A DNA stretch of 64,000 bases from Treponema sp. OMZ 838 (GTDB lineage: Bacteria; Spirochaetota; Spirochaetia; Treponematales; Treponemataceae): the NCBI RefSeq assembly GCF_000775995.1, contig NZ_CP009227.1, forward strand, positions 1,966,296-2,030,295. The letters are read 5' to 3'. Shown one piece after another: positions 55,062-63,766 of this stretch (positions within the stretch are counted from its first letter, which is position 1; every line of letters starts with the position of its first letter). The notes beneath the pieces are model-generated. The model ran no database searches. It had not been told where the DNA came from and saw nothing but the letters and a program-made list of their open reading frames with translations. The translations under genes were made by a program, and so were the position numbers.

Positions 55062-55185
55062 ACAGTATGCAGTTTTAAGGCGGTGCCGGTTCATTTAAAT
55101 AGTTAATCGGTATGCCTTACAATCAACCTGTTTGGAAACTTCCGTTTCGGGACAGGTTGTCTTGGAAACTGCTTTGCCACACTAA

Positions 55186-55271
55186 GCGGTAACCGTTATT
55201 CTTTCTCTTTGCAAGATACTCCTATTAAAAGGTATATTTTGGGAAGGAGTGGCGGTTACCGCCGGTTTTTT
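55186..55271 (+). terminator. Intrinsic terminator/attenuator ahead of the DUF2318 gene
   Basis: GGCGG, loop TTA and CCGCC (55251-55263), then GG and a run of six T residues, form a compact intrinsic terminator only a few bases before the next Shine-Dalgarno (55275-55279). An upstream segment (55186-55194) is exactly complementary to 55254-55262 and could form a competing stem. A further 8-bp stem (55124-55131/55152-55159) lies upstream. Partial termination would give more Tp34 than downstream permease. Confidence 0.7.
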
Positions 55272-55285
55272 CTTGGAGGTGTATC

Positions 55286-56561
55286 ATCTTAAAATTTTAT
55301 ATAAGAGTTTTTGAAGCAGGTATCGCCTTTGCATTGGTGTTAGCCGTTGTATTTGCTTCATTTAAAACTCAAGAGTCCGAGAGAACGGAAGAATCCCAAA
55401 AAAAAACGGCTTGTTGTTTTAATAAGTATGCTGCTGGGCTTTGCCGGCAGTATTGTTTCAGCAATTCTTAGATCAATTCCCAACTATATAAATAGAACAC
55501 GTTTCGCTTTTTGGTGCATGGTTCCTGTTACCATCGCACTTCTCTTTTTACTCATCCTGCTTTTTATTTCACCCAATCTTAAACGAAAGATAGCACATAT
55601 ATATGAAAATCTTTTTAGTGCGGTAATTTTCTTATATGCAGCTTCGATGCTGTTTTACTATCTTCCCGTTATTATCATGCTGGCAACCACATTGGTAAAT
55701 TACGGCGAGAGCGCAGTAAGTACGATTGTCTTATTCAGACTGATAGGCTATGTACTCGGTATTGTGTGTATGCTGTGCGCCGGTTTAGCGATCTATAAAA
55801 CGTTGATTAAATTATCGGCCATAGAACTCAAGGTATCGGTTGCCGGAGCGCTTTGCATTTTTGGTGTTACGCAGGTGGTTGTTATTTTACAGCGCCTCTA
55901 TTCGTTGGGGATTATTCCTCGCAACGACTTTATCTTTGCATTCATTGCCGCGGTCGTAAACCACGGAAATTTCTTTACCTTTGCAATTATCCTATTCATT
56001 ATGATTCCGCCGATTATCCTCTGGCGGAAGAACCGGACAATTACGGAAACATATCACAACAATGCGGAACTGCGGAAACTGAAAGCGCAAAAGCGCAACG
56101 CACGCCGGTGGGCGAAATTTTCGCTGGTCTTGCTGATCGGTTCGGTTTTATCTCTGTCTGTGTTGCGGCACTATGTCGACCGAGAAGTTCCGCTTTCGCC
56201 GCCGGAAAATTATACGATTGCCGACGGTATGGCGATGATTCCTATTTCGGAATTGGAAGATGATAAGCTGCACCGGTATGCGTATACTTCGGAGCAGGGG
56301 ATTGAAGTCCGGTTTATTGCCATTAAAAAGAGCGAAGGCTCTTATGGCGTAGGACTTGATGCGTGCGATATCTGCGGTCCTACCGGATATTTTGAACGGA
56401 ACGGGGAGGTTATCTGTAAACTCTGCGATGTCGTGATGAACAAGGGAACTATCGGCTTCCCGGGCGGATGTAACCCTGTGCCGGTTGCGTATATCATCCA
56501 CGATGAAAAGATCAAGATAAAGATAGCCGATCTTGAAGCGGAAGCGCACCGCTTTAAATAG
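55286..56561 (+). CDS. DUF2318 Fe-S membrane protein (Cj1660-like), irregular start and A9 frameshift
   Basis: A good GGAGG (55275-55279) points to codon 55286, which is ATC instead of ATG. From there the frame reads LKFYIRVFEAGIAFALVLAVVFASF, a plausible first membrane helix. It shifts at the A9 run 55398-55406; removing one A joins it to KRLVVLISMLLGFAGSIVSAIL and about 385 further residues. The next part has six or more helices, and the C-terminal DUF2318 domain has CxxC pairs (DACDICG, ICKLCD) plus a GGC. In the related systems it is thought to move electrons or handle iron next to FTR1. As written, the only long frame starts at a TTG (55347) without a Shine-Dalgarno. Confidence 0.78.
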
Positions 56562-56591
56562 GAATATCCAGATGGAGGTTCGATAGCAATT

Positions 56592-57869
56592 ATGTTTTGG
56601 AGAATGATAGCCGGTTCCCTCTTCCGTCAGAAAGGGAAGATGGCGATGATTGCGTTTACCATTGCGCTGGGTGCGAGTCTTTCAAGCGCAATGCTCAATA
56701 CGATGCTCGGAGTAGGGGATAAGGTAAATCAGGAGCTGAAAACCTACGGAGCGAATATCAATGTCGTGCATAAAGAGGCCTCGCTTCTCGATGATATTTA
56801 CGGAGTAGAGTCGGGGAGTACCAAAAAGTATTTACGCGAGGATGAGCTGTATAAAATTAAGACTATATTTTGGGCGTACAATGTTGTTGACTATGCTCCG
56901 TTTTTAAACGTGTCCGTTGAATATAAGGGCCAAAATAAGCCCGTCCGTCTGACCGGTACATGGTTCGATTATAAAATAGACTTGCACACCGGACAGGAAG
57001 TTATTACCGGTATCCGGCGGATGCGAACGTGGTGGGAAGTAACCGGTGCATGGGCTTCCGATACCGATGATTCCAGCTGTATGATCGGCAGCCTTTTTGC
57101 GGGGCGTAATGCCATTCATGTCGGTGATGTAATCGAAGTAACAGGCCCTGCCGGAACCGCATCGTTGACTGTTTCCGGTATATTCAATTCGGGCAGCAAC
57201 GAGGATGAGTACATCTTTACGACTATTCACACGGCGCAGCGCCTGTTAGGAAAAACCGATGTATGTGAAAGCATCGAAGTAAGCGCCCTTACGACGCCCG
57301 ATAACGACCTCGCACGAAAGGCCGCGCGGAACCCTTTGAGTTTAACCATCAAAGAGATGGAGGTATGGTACTGCACTGCGTATGTCAGCAGTATCTGCTA
57401 TCAGATTCAGGAAGTGATTACCGATGCCGTTGCAAAACCGGTGCGGCAGGTTGCCGAATCCGAAGGGGCGATTTTAAATAAGACCACGCTGCTGATGCTC
57501 TTAATAACGGTGTTAAGTTTGCTCGCTTCCGCATTGGGAATTTCCAACCTTGTAACGGCAAGCGTGATGGACAGACGCGCGGAAATCGGTTTAAAGAAAG
57601 CGATCGGCGCGAGCAACACGGCGGTTACCGTATCGGTACTGACGGAGATTATGATTATCGGATTAATCGGCGGAACAATCGGCTACTTTGCAGGTTTGGG
57701 TCTGACGCAGATTATCGGACGGAGCGTATTCGGTTCGGCTATTCCTCCCGCACCGATGGTGATTCCGATTGTCGTGCTTATCATCTTCCTTATTACCCTG
57801 CTCGGCAGTCTGCCTTCGGTACGGTATTTGCTTAAACTCAACCCTACGGAGGTGCTGCATGGAAAATAA
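56592..57869 (+). CDS. FtsX/MacB-like ABC permease, first of the metal cluster
   Basis: 425 residues with one N-terminal helix, a large periplasmic MacB-PCD-like domain, and three C-terminal helices of the FtsX domain (ASVMDRRAEIGLKKAIGASN). The periplasmic part carries several Cys residues (SSCMIG, DVCES, WYCTAYVSSICYQ) that could form disulfides or bind metal. It corresponds to Cj1661 by position. GGAGG is 13 bases upstream, a long spacing. Confidence 0.85.
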   Translation: MFWRMIAGSLFRQKGKMAMIAFTIALGASLSSAMLNTMLGVGDKVNQELKTYGANINVVHKEASLLDDIYGVESGSTKKYLREDELYKIKTIFWAYNVVDYAPFLNVSVEYKGQNKPVRLTGTWFDYKIDLHTGQEVITGIRRMRTWWEVTGAWASDTDDSSCMIGSLFAGRNAIHVGDVIEVTGPAGTASLTVSGIFNSGSNEDEYIFTTIHTAQRLLGKTDVCESIEVSALTTPDNDLARKAARNPLSLTIKEMEVWYCTAYVSSICYQIQEVITDAVAKPVRQVAESEGAILNKTTLLMLLITVLSLLASALGISNLVTASVMDRRAEIGLKKAIGASNTAVTVSVLTEIMIIGLIGGTIGYFAGLGLTQIIGRSVFGSAIPPAPMVIPIVVLIIFLITLLGSLPSVRYLLKLNPTEVLHGK

Positions 57870-57914
57870 AATGCACGCCGAAAGCGGAAAGAGCGGATAC
57901 GGGAGTGAACTATT

Positions 57915-59051
57915 ATGACAAGAAATAGAATGTATTTAAAGATGATTACAAGTTCGCTGATACGTCGCCGGTCGCGGATGCTTGTCGCGTTGTTGGCAAT
58001 CGCAATCGGTTCTACGGTGCTGTCGGGCTTACTGACTATTTACTATGATATTCCGCGTCAGATGGGGACGGTATTCCGCTCATACGGCGCAAATGTGATA
58101 TTCCTTCCGGCGGAAAGCGAATCCAAGATTACGCAGGAGCAAATCGACGCTATTAAGCAGGTAATCGATTCTGAGAAGCTGGTCGGGTTTGCGCCGTATA
58201 TTTATCAGTCGGCAAAGGTAAACGAACAGCCGTACATGATTGCCGCGACGGATTTAGAAAATGCACGGAATAACAGTCCGTATTGGCTTATCCGCGGGGA
58301 CTGGCCGCACAATAAAAAGGAAGTGCTGATCGGGCACGAAATAAGCCGCAATATCGAATTGTCGGTCGGCGATACCTTTATCGTCAATACGCCGAAGGCA
58401 AACGGCGATGTTACCGTCAACGAATGTACGGTGTCGGGTATTGTTACCACCGGCGGTGTAGAAGAAGAATTTATCTTTATGAGCCTTGAGGACATCAAAG
58501 GTATTATCGGGTACGATGATCAGTTTGATGTTATCGAATGCAGCATCGACGGCAATCAGGAATACCTTAAATCGATAGCCGATATGGTGTCGAAGCAGGT
58601 GAACGGTATTACGCCGCGGCTTGTAAAACGTGTAACGGAATCTCAGGATGTAGTTTTGAGCAAGCTGCAAGCACTCGTGTGGATTGTTACCATCATTGTG
58701 TTGTTCTTAACGATGATCTGCGTAACGACGACGATGATGGCGGTTGTCGCAGAACGCAGAAAAGAAATCGGCCTTAAAAAAGCGCTCGGTGCTTCGAACA
58801 GCAGTGTTGTGAAAGACTTTATGGGCGAAGCGGTGATGCTCGGTTTGATCGGCGGTATCTTGGGCGTGGTATTAGGCTATGTGTTTGCGGATAACGTGAG
58901 TATCAGTGTATTCGCCCGCGAGGTTTCGTTTCCGGTGCAGCTTGCGCCGTTTACGGTAATCGCCTCGATTATCATCACAATTGTTTCCTGTTTATTCCCG
59001 GTACGCGCCACGGTAGACATCGACCCCGCTTTGGTTTTACGCGGGGAGTAG
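57915..59051 (+). CDS. FtsX/MacB-like ABC permease, second of the metal cluster
   Basis: 378 residues with the same topology. The N-terminal helix (LVALLAIAIGSTVLSGLLTIYY) is followed by a periplasmic domain and the FtsX helices with MAVVAERRKEIGLKKALGASN. It corresponds to Cj1662. It starts 45 bases after the first permease and probably forms a heterodimer with it, driven by the next gene. Confidence 0.87.
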   Translation: MTRNRMYLKMITSSLIRRRSRMLVALLAIAIGSTVLSGLLTIYYDIPRQMGTVFRSYGANVIFLPAESESKITQEQIDAIKQVIDSEKLVGFAPYIYQSAKVNEQPYMIAATDLENARNNSPYWLIRGDWPHNKKEVLIGHEISRNIELSVGDTFIVNTPKANGDVTVNECTVSGIVTTGGVEEEFIFMSLEDIKGIIGYDDQFDVIECSIDGNQEYLKSIADMVSKQVNGITPRLVKRVTESQDVVLSKLQALVWIVTIIVLFLTMICVTTTMMAVVAERRKEIGLKKALGASNSSVVKDFMGEAVMLGLIGGILGVVLGYVFADNVSISVFAREVSFPVQLAPFTVIASIIITIVSCLFPVRATVDIDPALVLRGE

Positions 59052-59065
59052 CAAAGGAGGATTAT

Positions 59066-59752
59066 ATGGATATTTTAACATTGAGCGGAATTTCAAAGAT
59101 TTACGGCGACTTAAAAGCCTTAGACAACATAAACTTAAACGTAGAAGAAGGCGAGTGGCTGTCGATTATGGGACCGTCCGGTTCCGGTAAAACGACGCTG
59201 ATGAACATCATCGGCTGTATGGATAAGCCGTCGCTCGGCAAGATTGAGCTTGCGGGGCAGGATATTTCAAAATTATCCTCGAAGGAATTAACGGTCGTAC
59301 GGCGGGATACCATCGGCTTGGTCTTTCAGCAATTCCACCTCGTCAACTATCTTACCGCGCTTGAAAACGTGATGATGGCGCAGTATTACCACAGTATGCC
59401 CGATGAAGAAGAGGCGATGGAAGCGCTTGCGAGCGTCGGCTTAAAGGAGCGGGCAAAGCACTTACCCAATCAGCTTTCGGGCGGAGAGCAGCAGCGTGTG
59501 TGTATTGCCCGCGCGCTCATCAATCACCCTAAGCTCCTGCTTGCGGACGAACCGACCGGCAACCTCGATGAAAAAAACGAGCGGTTGGTTATGGAGATTT
59601 TTGAAAAGCTGCACAATACCGGCAGTACCATTATCGTCGTTACCCACGACCCTGAGGTTGCCGATCAGGCGGAACGGATGGTCGTACTTGAGCACGGAAA
59701 AATCGCGCGTATCGAAAAGATGAGCAGAACACGGCCTGTGCTGCAAAAATAA
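59066..59752 (+). CDS. LolD/MacB-type ABC ATPase of the metal cluster
   Basis: 228 residues. Walker A is GPSGSGKTT, the signature is LSGGEQQRV, Walker B is LLLADEPTGNLDE, and the H-loop is VTHDPEVADQA. It pairs with FtsX-type permeases and in this context corresponds to Cj1663. AAAGGAGG lies just before the ATG. MacB-type ATPases drive periplasmic mechanical work, not direct import. Confidence 0.93.
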   Translation: MDILTLSGISKIYGDLKALDNINLNVEEGEWLSIMGPSGSGKTTLMNIIGCMDKPSLGKIELAGQDISKLSSKELTVVRRDTIGLVFQQFHLVNYLTALENVMMAQYYHSMPDEEEAMEALASVGLKERAKHLPNQLSGGEQQRVCIARALINHPKLLLADEPTGNLDEKNERLVMEIFEKLHNTGSTIIVVTHDPEVADQAERMVVLEHGKIARIEKMSRTRPVLQK

Positions 59753-59760
59753 TATGTGCA

Positions 59761-59901
59761 GGGAAAAACACATCAGAGGTTTTTTAGTCCCACGCAAAAT
59801 AAATAGGCTGTTCAACCAGAGTTTCGCCGCTATGCGACTCAAATGGTCTCACATCCTATTTATTTTGCGATTTTGATTTCTTTGTCTGATGTGTCTTTCC
59901 C
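59761..59901. repeat. Nested long inverted repeats between the ATPase and FMN lipoprotein genes
   Basis: An outer stem (59761-59777 with 59885-59901, 16 of 17 pairs) encloses a perfect 15-bp stem (59793-59807 with 59855-59869). The arms of both are simple A/T-rich words and the central loop is about 47 bases. The gap 59753-59961 holds no gene. Confidence 0.88.
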
Positions 59902-59961
59902 TTTTTCTAGCATAAATTGCACGAAATTTTAAAGAAAACTTCATACAAGAAGGAGTAAAAA

Positions 59962-60447
59962 ATGGAAAAAATAACTTTGCGTATATTCACAATTACATTG
60001 GCACTTGCGGCGTTTTGCTTCGCAGGGTGTAGTAAAAATGAAGGGACTGCGCAGCAGGCCGGACAATCGGCACAAGCTGTACAACCTACGGTACGGTATA
60101 AGGACGGCGTTTACAAAGCGGTTTCCGGTATTAAAGACGATTGGGGCGGAAATGCCGAGGTAACGATAACCGTTAAAGACGGTAAAATTACCGACTGTGA
60201 ATTTCTATCCTACGAGAAGGACGGAACGCTGAAAGGCGAGGACTACGGCAAAACCGACGGAGTGATTAAGAATGCCGGTTTATACAAAATTGCGCAGAAC
60301 GCAATTAAGAATGCCGAAAAGTATGGTCCGAAACTGGTTGAAACGCAGCAGCTTGATAAAGTGGATGCGATTGCCGGAGCGACTGTATCTTATGAACTGT
60401 TTGAGAACGTAGTCGGTATTGCGCTTAAACAGGCGAAGGCGGAGTAG
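59962..60447 (+). CDS. FMN-binding domain lipoprotein
   Basis: 161 residues. The lipobox FAGC places the lipidated Cys at residue 23. A linker rich in Gln and Ala precedes an FMN_bind domain with YKDGVYKAVSGIKDDWGGN and the flavinylation motif DAIAGATVS, in which T141 would receive FMN covalently from an ApbE-type transferase. It would be a periplasmic electron carrier. AAGGAG precedes the ATG. It shares a likely transcript with the following permease (gap of 5 bases). Confidence 0.87.
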   Translation: MEKITLRIFTITLALAAFCFAGCSKNEGTAQQAGQSAQAVQPTVRYKDGVYKAVSGIKDDWGGNAEVTITVKDGKITDCEFLSYEKDGTLKGEDYGKTDGVIKNAGLYKIAQNAIKNAEKYGPKLVETQQLDKVDAIAGATVSYELFENVVGIALKQAKAE

Positions 60448-60452
60448 TAACG

Positions 60453-61670
60453 ATGGCAGTTTCCGAACCGGTCAAAAAATTAACGGTTATCGAACTTGCG
60501 AAACAGAACCTTAAACGCAAGCCGTTTAGGACGGTGAGTTTGATTGTGCTTACCGCGGTGCTGGCGTTCAGTCTTTTTGCAGGCAGCTTTTTGGTCAAGA
60601 GTCTGAACGGCGGAATGCAGTCGCTGTCGAACCGGCTGGGTGCAGACATCATTGTCGTGCCGCAGGGGTATGATTCAAAAATCGAAAGCGCACTGCTGCG
60701 GGGTGAGCCGAACAGCTTTTACTTTAAGTCCGAGGTCGTAGACCGCCTTAAAAAAATTGAAGGGGTTGACCTTGCTTCTCCGCAGCTTTTTATCGCAACC
60801 CTTTCCGCCGGATGCTGTTCGTTTCCGTTGCAGGTAATCGGTATCGACTTTGATTCCGATTTTAATATCAAGCCGTGGCTCGAAAGACAGATTCGGTTAC
60901 CGCTTACCGATAACCAGATTGTCGTGGGCAGTAACATCGTCGGGGATACGCATTCCGAGGTTAAGTTTTTTAATCAGCCTTTTGTGATTACGGGGCGGCT
61001 CGCAAAAACCGGTATGGGCTTCGACAATTCCGTGTTTATGACGATTGAAAATGCAAAGCGGCTTGCAAAAGAATATGAGCGAATTATGGAACATCCGGTT
61101 GCGCACGACGAGGATCTTATTTCCAGCGTTATGGTGCGGATAAAGCCGAATGCTGATGTCAAAACAGTCGCTCAGCGCATCCTCACTGAGTTTGAAGGCG
61201 AACAGATTTATCCTCTTATTTCCAAGCGGATGATGACCAATATTTCCGCAAGTATCGCAAACCTCAATGTGTATATTTATGTGCTGCTTGCACTGCTCTG
61301 GCTGTTGTCGTTCATTGTACTTGCGGTGTCGTTTTCTTCGATATTCCATGAGCGGAAAGCAGAATTCGGAATGCTGCGGATTATCGGCGGTACAAAGAAA
61401 AAACTTGCACAGCTTGCTTCTGCCGAGGCGTTTATCATCAGTGCATCAGGTGCGGGAATCGGAACGGGGATGTCCTGCTTAATTGTTCTCTTGTTTAATC
61501 AGGCAATTATCGCCGGTCTTAAAATGCCCTTTCTTACGCCGCCGGTTTTGTGGATACTGTTGTGCGCCCTTTTAACCTTATCGGCTATTTCGGTTATCGG
61601 CCCGCTTGCTGCGCTTAAAACCATTCACGGATTTACCAAGCAAGAGCCTGCGTTACAGCTGCAAGGATAG
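60453..61670 (+). CDS. FtsX-like permease paired with the FMN lipoprotein
   Basis: 405 residues. One N-terminal helix (LIVLTAVLAFSLFAGSFLVKSL), a periplasmic MacB-like domain with SAGCCSFPLQVIGID, and three C-terminal helices with IFHERKAEFGMLRIIGGTKKKLAQ. It has no adjacent ATPase of its own and may use the one encoded at 59066-59752. Its last 46 bases overlap the 3' end of the convergent ABC-F gene. Confidence 0.83.
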   Translation: MAVSEPVKKLTVIELAKQNLKRKPFRTVSLIVLTAVLAFSLFAGSFLVKSLNGGMQSLSNRLGADIIVVPQGYDSKIESALLRGEPNSFYFKSEVVDRLKKIEGVDLASPQLFIATLSAGCCSFPLQVIGIDFDSDFNIKPWLERQIRLPLTDNQIVVGSNIVGDTHSEVKFFNQPFVITGRLAKTGMGFDNSVFMTIENAKRLAKEYERIMEHPVAHDEDLISSVMVRIKPNADVKTVAQRILTEFEGEQIYPLISKRMMTNISASIANLNVYIYVLLALLWLLSFIVLAVSFSSIFHERKAEFGMLRIIGGTKKKLAQLASAEAFIISASGAGIGTGMSCLIVLLFNQAIIAGLKMPFLTPPVLWILLCALLTLSAISVIGPLAALKTIHGFTKQEPALQLQG

Positions 61671-63250
61671 GGATTATCTATCCGTTCCAACATTCCGCAA
61701 CTGCCGGTTTTGATAATCCGCCATAATTCCGTGCAGTTGCAATTTTGCAGGAAAACACTGTCATGGCTGATGATAATGAGTGCGCATGATATTTTTGCAA
61801 GGGCAGTTTCGAGAAGTCTAGCAGAAAGAATATCCAAGTGATTGGTCGGTTCGTCCAAAATAAGAACTTTGAGCGGTTTTGACATTGCAAGTGCAATCAT
61901 GAGCTTGCGGAGTTCGCCGGGACTGATCCGCTTGCTGTCAGTAAAGGTAAGCAGCGCTTTGGGATTCGATCCCATGCGGTACACCGTAGAAAGAATTTCA
62001 CTTCGCAGTTCTTTATCGAGCGAGAAGAAGTGTGCTAACACTGCTTGTTCTTCTGCTTTCGGAATTTCCTGCGGCAGATAAAATGAAAGACTTTCTCCAT
62101 CGCTTTTCTTTTGCAGATCAGCTTCCCGTATCCGGTTTAATATTGTATGTGCAAGCAATGTCTTTCCTGTTCCGTTGGCTCCCGTCAAGGCAATGCGTGA
62201 CTGCTTTTGCACCGTCAATTCGGGAATCTGCAAGGTATAACTGCCATCTTCTCCTGCACTGATGATTTGCGGCGGCAGGTGTATGAGTACCTTCGGAATG
62301 AACACAGACGTATCTGCTTGCGCCGGTGAAAACCCTTCCTTACGGTTCAGCGGTTTTGCTTGAGTATCGCGGCGTTTTTCGGCTTGTTCACGGCGGCTGT
62401 CAAAACATTTTTTTACGGTGCCCGGCGTACGGTCTTTACCGGTAACAATGGCAAGGCGGATTTTTTGTGCTGCATCGTGGTCTTTGCCGCCGTACACATT
62501 CCTCAGGCGGTTCTTAGAATGTTCTGCCTCGCGCTGCCACATATCGGAAAGTGCTTTTGCTTTTGAAACCCCTGCATCAGCTTTATGCCATTCCGAAAGG
62601 CAGGAAGCTCGCTCTGTGTCCCAAAGTTCAAGCGCTGTACTTACATTCGCAGCATAGAGCTTACCTCTGATTGAATCGGCTCCGTCTGCGAACGCTGCCG
62701 CTTCCCGATATAAGTAGAAGGTAGCGGTACATAATGAATCGGCAAAGGCGCGGTCATGACTGACAATGAGCCCTGTGCCGGTAAACAGTTTTAAGGCATT
62801 TATAATGAGCTCTTTTGAAACGGCATCCAAGTGATTGGTCGGTTCGTCAAGCAGCAGAACCGAAGGACGCTCCGCTAAAGCACAGGCAATTTGCAGCCGC
62901 TTCTTTTCTCCGCCCGAAAGCGTTTCCCAGCGTTCAAGCTGTTTTGCCGTAATATTAAGCAGCGAGAAAAAGCGACGCACTTCGTTATCCGCATCCCAGA
63001 ACAATGTATACGCAGTATCGGGCAGTTCCGTACTGTTTTGCGCACAGTATACTGCCGATTCGCATTTAATTATCCCTGAAAGCGGCGGAAGCATCCCTGC
63101 GATTAATTTGAGTAATGTCGTTTTTCCGCAGCCGTTTGCACCGGTAATACATGTCCAATGGGATGCTCCCCCAAGCGCTGCGGAGAATCCGTCGAATAAT
63201 ATCTCCGCAGAATCCGGATATGAAAAAGAAACATTTTGTAATGTTATCAT
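61625..63250 (-). CDS. ABC-F family ATPase
   Basis: 541 residues with two ABC domains and no membrane helix. The first has GANGCGKTTLLKLI, LSGGEKKRLQIACAL and LLLDEPTNHLDAV. The second has GANGTGKTLLAHTIL, PGELRKLMIALAM and LILDEPTNHLDIL. The linker (coded around 62290-62700) is charged and helical, as in ribosome-associated ABC-F proteins. Such proteins act on the ribosome, some giving antibiotic protection. Which type this is cannot be read off. The last residues are Cys-rich and overlap the opposite-strand permease gene. Confidence 0.86.
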   Translation of the reverse strand: MITLQNVSFSYPDSAEILFDGFSAALGGASHWTCITGANGCGKTTLLKLIAGMLPPLSGIIKCESAVYCAQNSTELPDTAYTLFWDADNEVRRFFSLLNITAKQLERWETLSGGEKKRLQIACALAERPSVLLLDEPTNHLDAVSKELIINALKLFTGTGLIVSHDRAFADSLCTATFYLYREAAAFADGADSIRGKLYAANVSTALELWDTERASCLSEWHKADAGVSKAKALSDMWQREAEHSKNRLRNVYGGKDHDAAQKIRLAIVTGKDRTPGTVKKCFDSRREQAEKRRDTQAKPLNRKEGFSPAQADTSVFIPKVLIHLPPQIISAGEDGSYTLQIPELTVQKQSRIALTGANGTGKTLLAHTILNRIREADLQKKSDGESLSFYLPQEIPKAEEQAVLAHFFSLDKELRSEILSTVYRMGSNPKALLTFTDSKRISPGELRKLMIALAMSKPLKVLILDEPTNHLDILSARLLETALAKISCALIIISHDSVFLQNCNCTELWRIIKTGSCGMLERIDNPYPCSCNAGSCLVNP

Positions 63251-63295
63251 GTATGCTGTATTCCTTCATTCAATGAGTAATTATCGTATTATAAA

Positions 63296-63454
63296 TTATT
63301 TCTCGCCCTTCTCCGATACGGCTTTTGCCACATCGTCTATCAATTTTGAAAAATCAATTGCGTTTTTCGGGCTGATGACCGGCTTACCGGTTTCTGTTTC
63401 GATTTCTTTTCGTGTACGTCCTGCAATGTTGCCGCCCCGTTGTGCTATTTTTTT
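63296..63454 (-). pseudogene. C-terminal remnant of a DinD/BRO-like protein
   Basis: Read on the minus strand in the frame ending with TAA at 63296-63298, about 50 residues are open: KIAQRGGNIAGRTRKEIE, then TETGKPVISPKNAID, ending in a helix. The GGxIAGxxRKxIExxTGKPV pattern resembles the end of DNA-damage-inducible protein D and BRO-type proteins. There is no start codon, and the frame is closed upstream by a stop inside the TfoX-N gene. It looks like the tail of a gene joined to its neighbour by a deletion. Confidence 0.5.
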
Positions 63455-63764
63455 GTTTCATTTTCGGCGCCGGTAATTCATCATACATTGCATTAAACAA
63501 GCCCGTTATAAATGCTTTGTCATCAACTTCGTCTACTAAAAGCATTTCTTTTGCGCCTTGATACGGCAATTCGTAGGAAGCGTTCGGCATATACGCAATT
63601 GCTGACGGAACCGCTTTTACCAGTAAGCGGTCATCGTAGATACCGCCCACAATTTTATCTCGATAGTAAATGATAAATTCTCCCATCATTGCGCGATAGC
63701 GTATGTCTTGCAATTCCGATAACTGCTCCAGAATGAAGTCTAAATATGTTTTACTCGATGCCAT
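63384..63764 (-). CDS. TfoX N-terminal domain protein with an altered C-terminus
   Basis: 126 residues. Residues 1 to about 105 are a TfoX-N domain: FILEQLSELQDIRYRAMMGEF, IYYRDKIVGGIYDDRLLVK, PYQGAKEMLLVDEVDD and LFNAMYDELPAPK. Family members usually end within a few Lys residues of PAPK. Here the frame continues for 22 unrelated residues (NSTTGRQHCRTYTKRNRNR) that overlap the DinD-like remnant in another frame. One more A in the A7 run (63448-63454) would give a stop at once. AAAGGA precedes the start. The domain is named for competence regulator TfoX, but stand-alone members have no proven function. Confidence 0.75.
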   Translation of the reverse strand: MASSKTYLDFILEQLSELQDIRYRAMMGEFIIYYRDKIVGGIYDDRLLVKAVPSAIAYMPNASYELPYQGAKEMLLVDEVDDKAFITGLFNAMYDELPAPKMKQKNSTTGRQHCRTYTKRNRNRNR

Positions 63765-63766
63765 AA

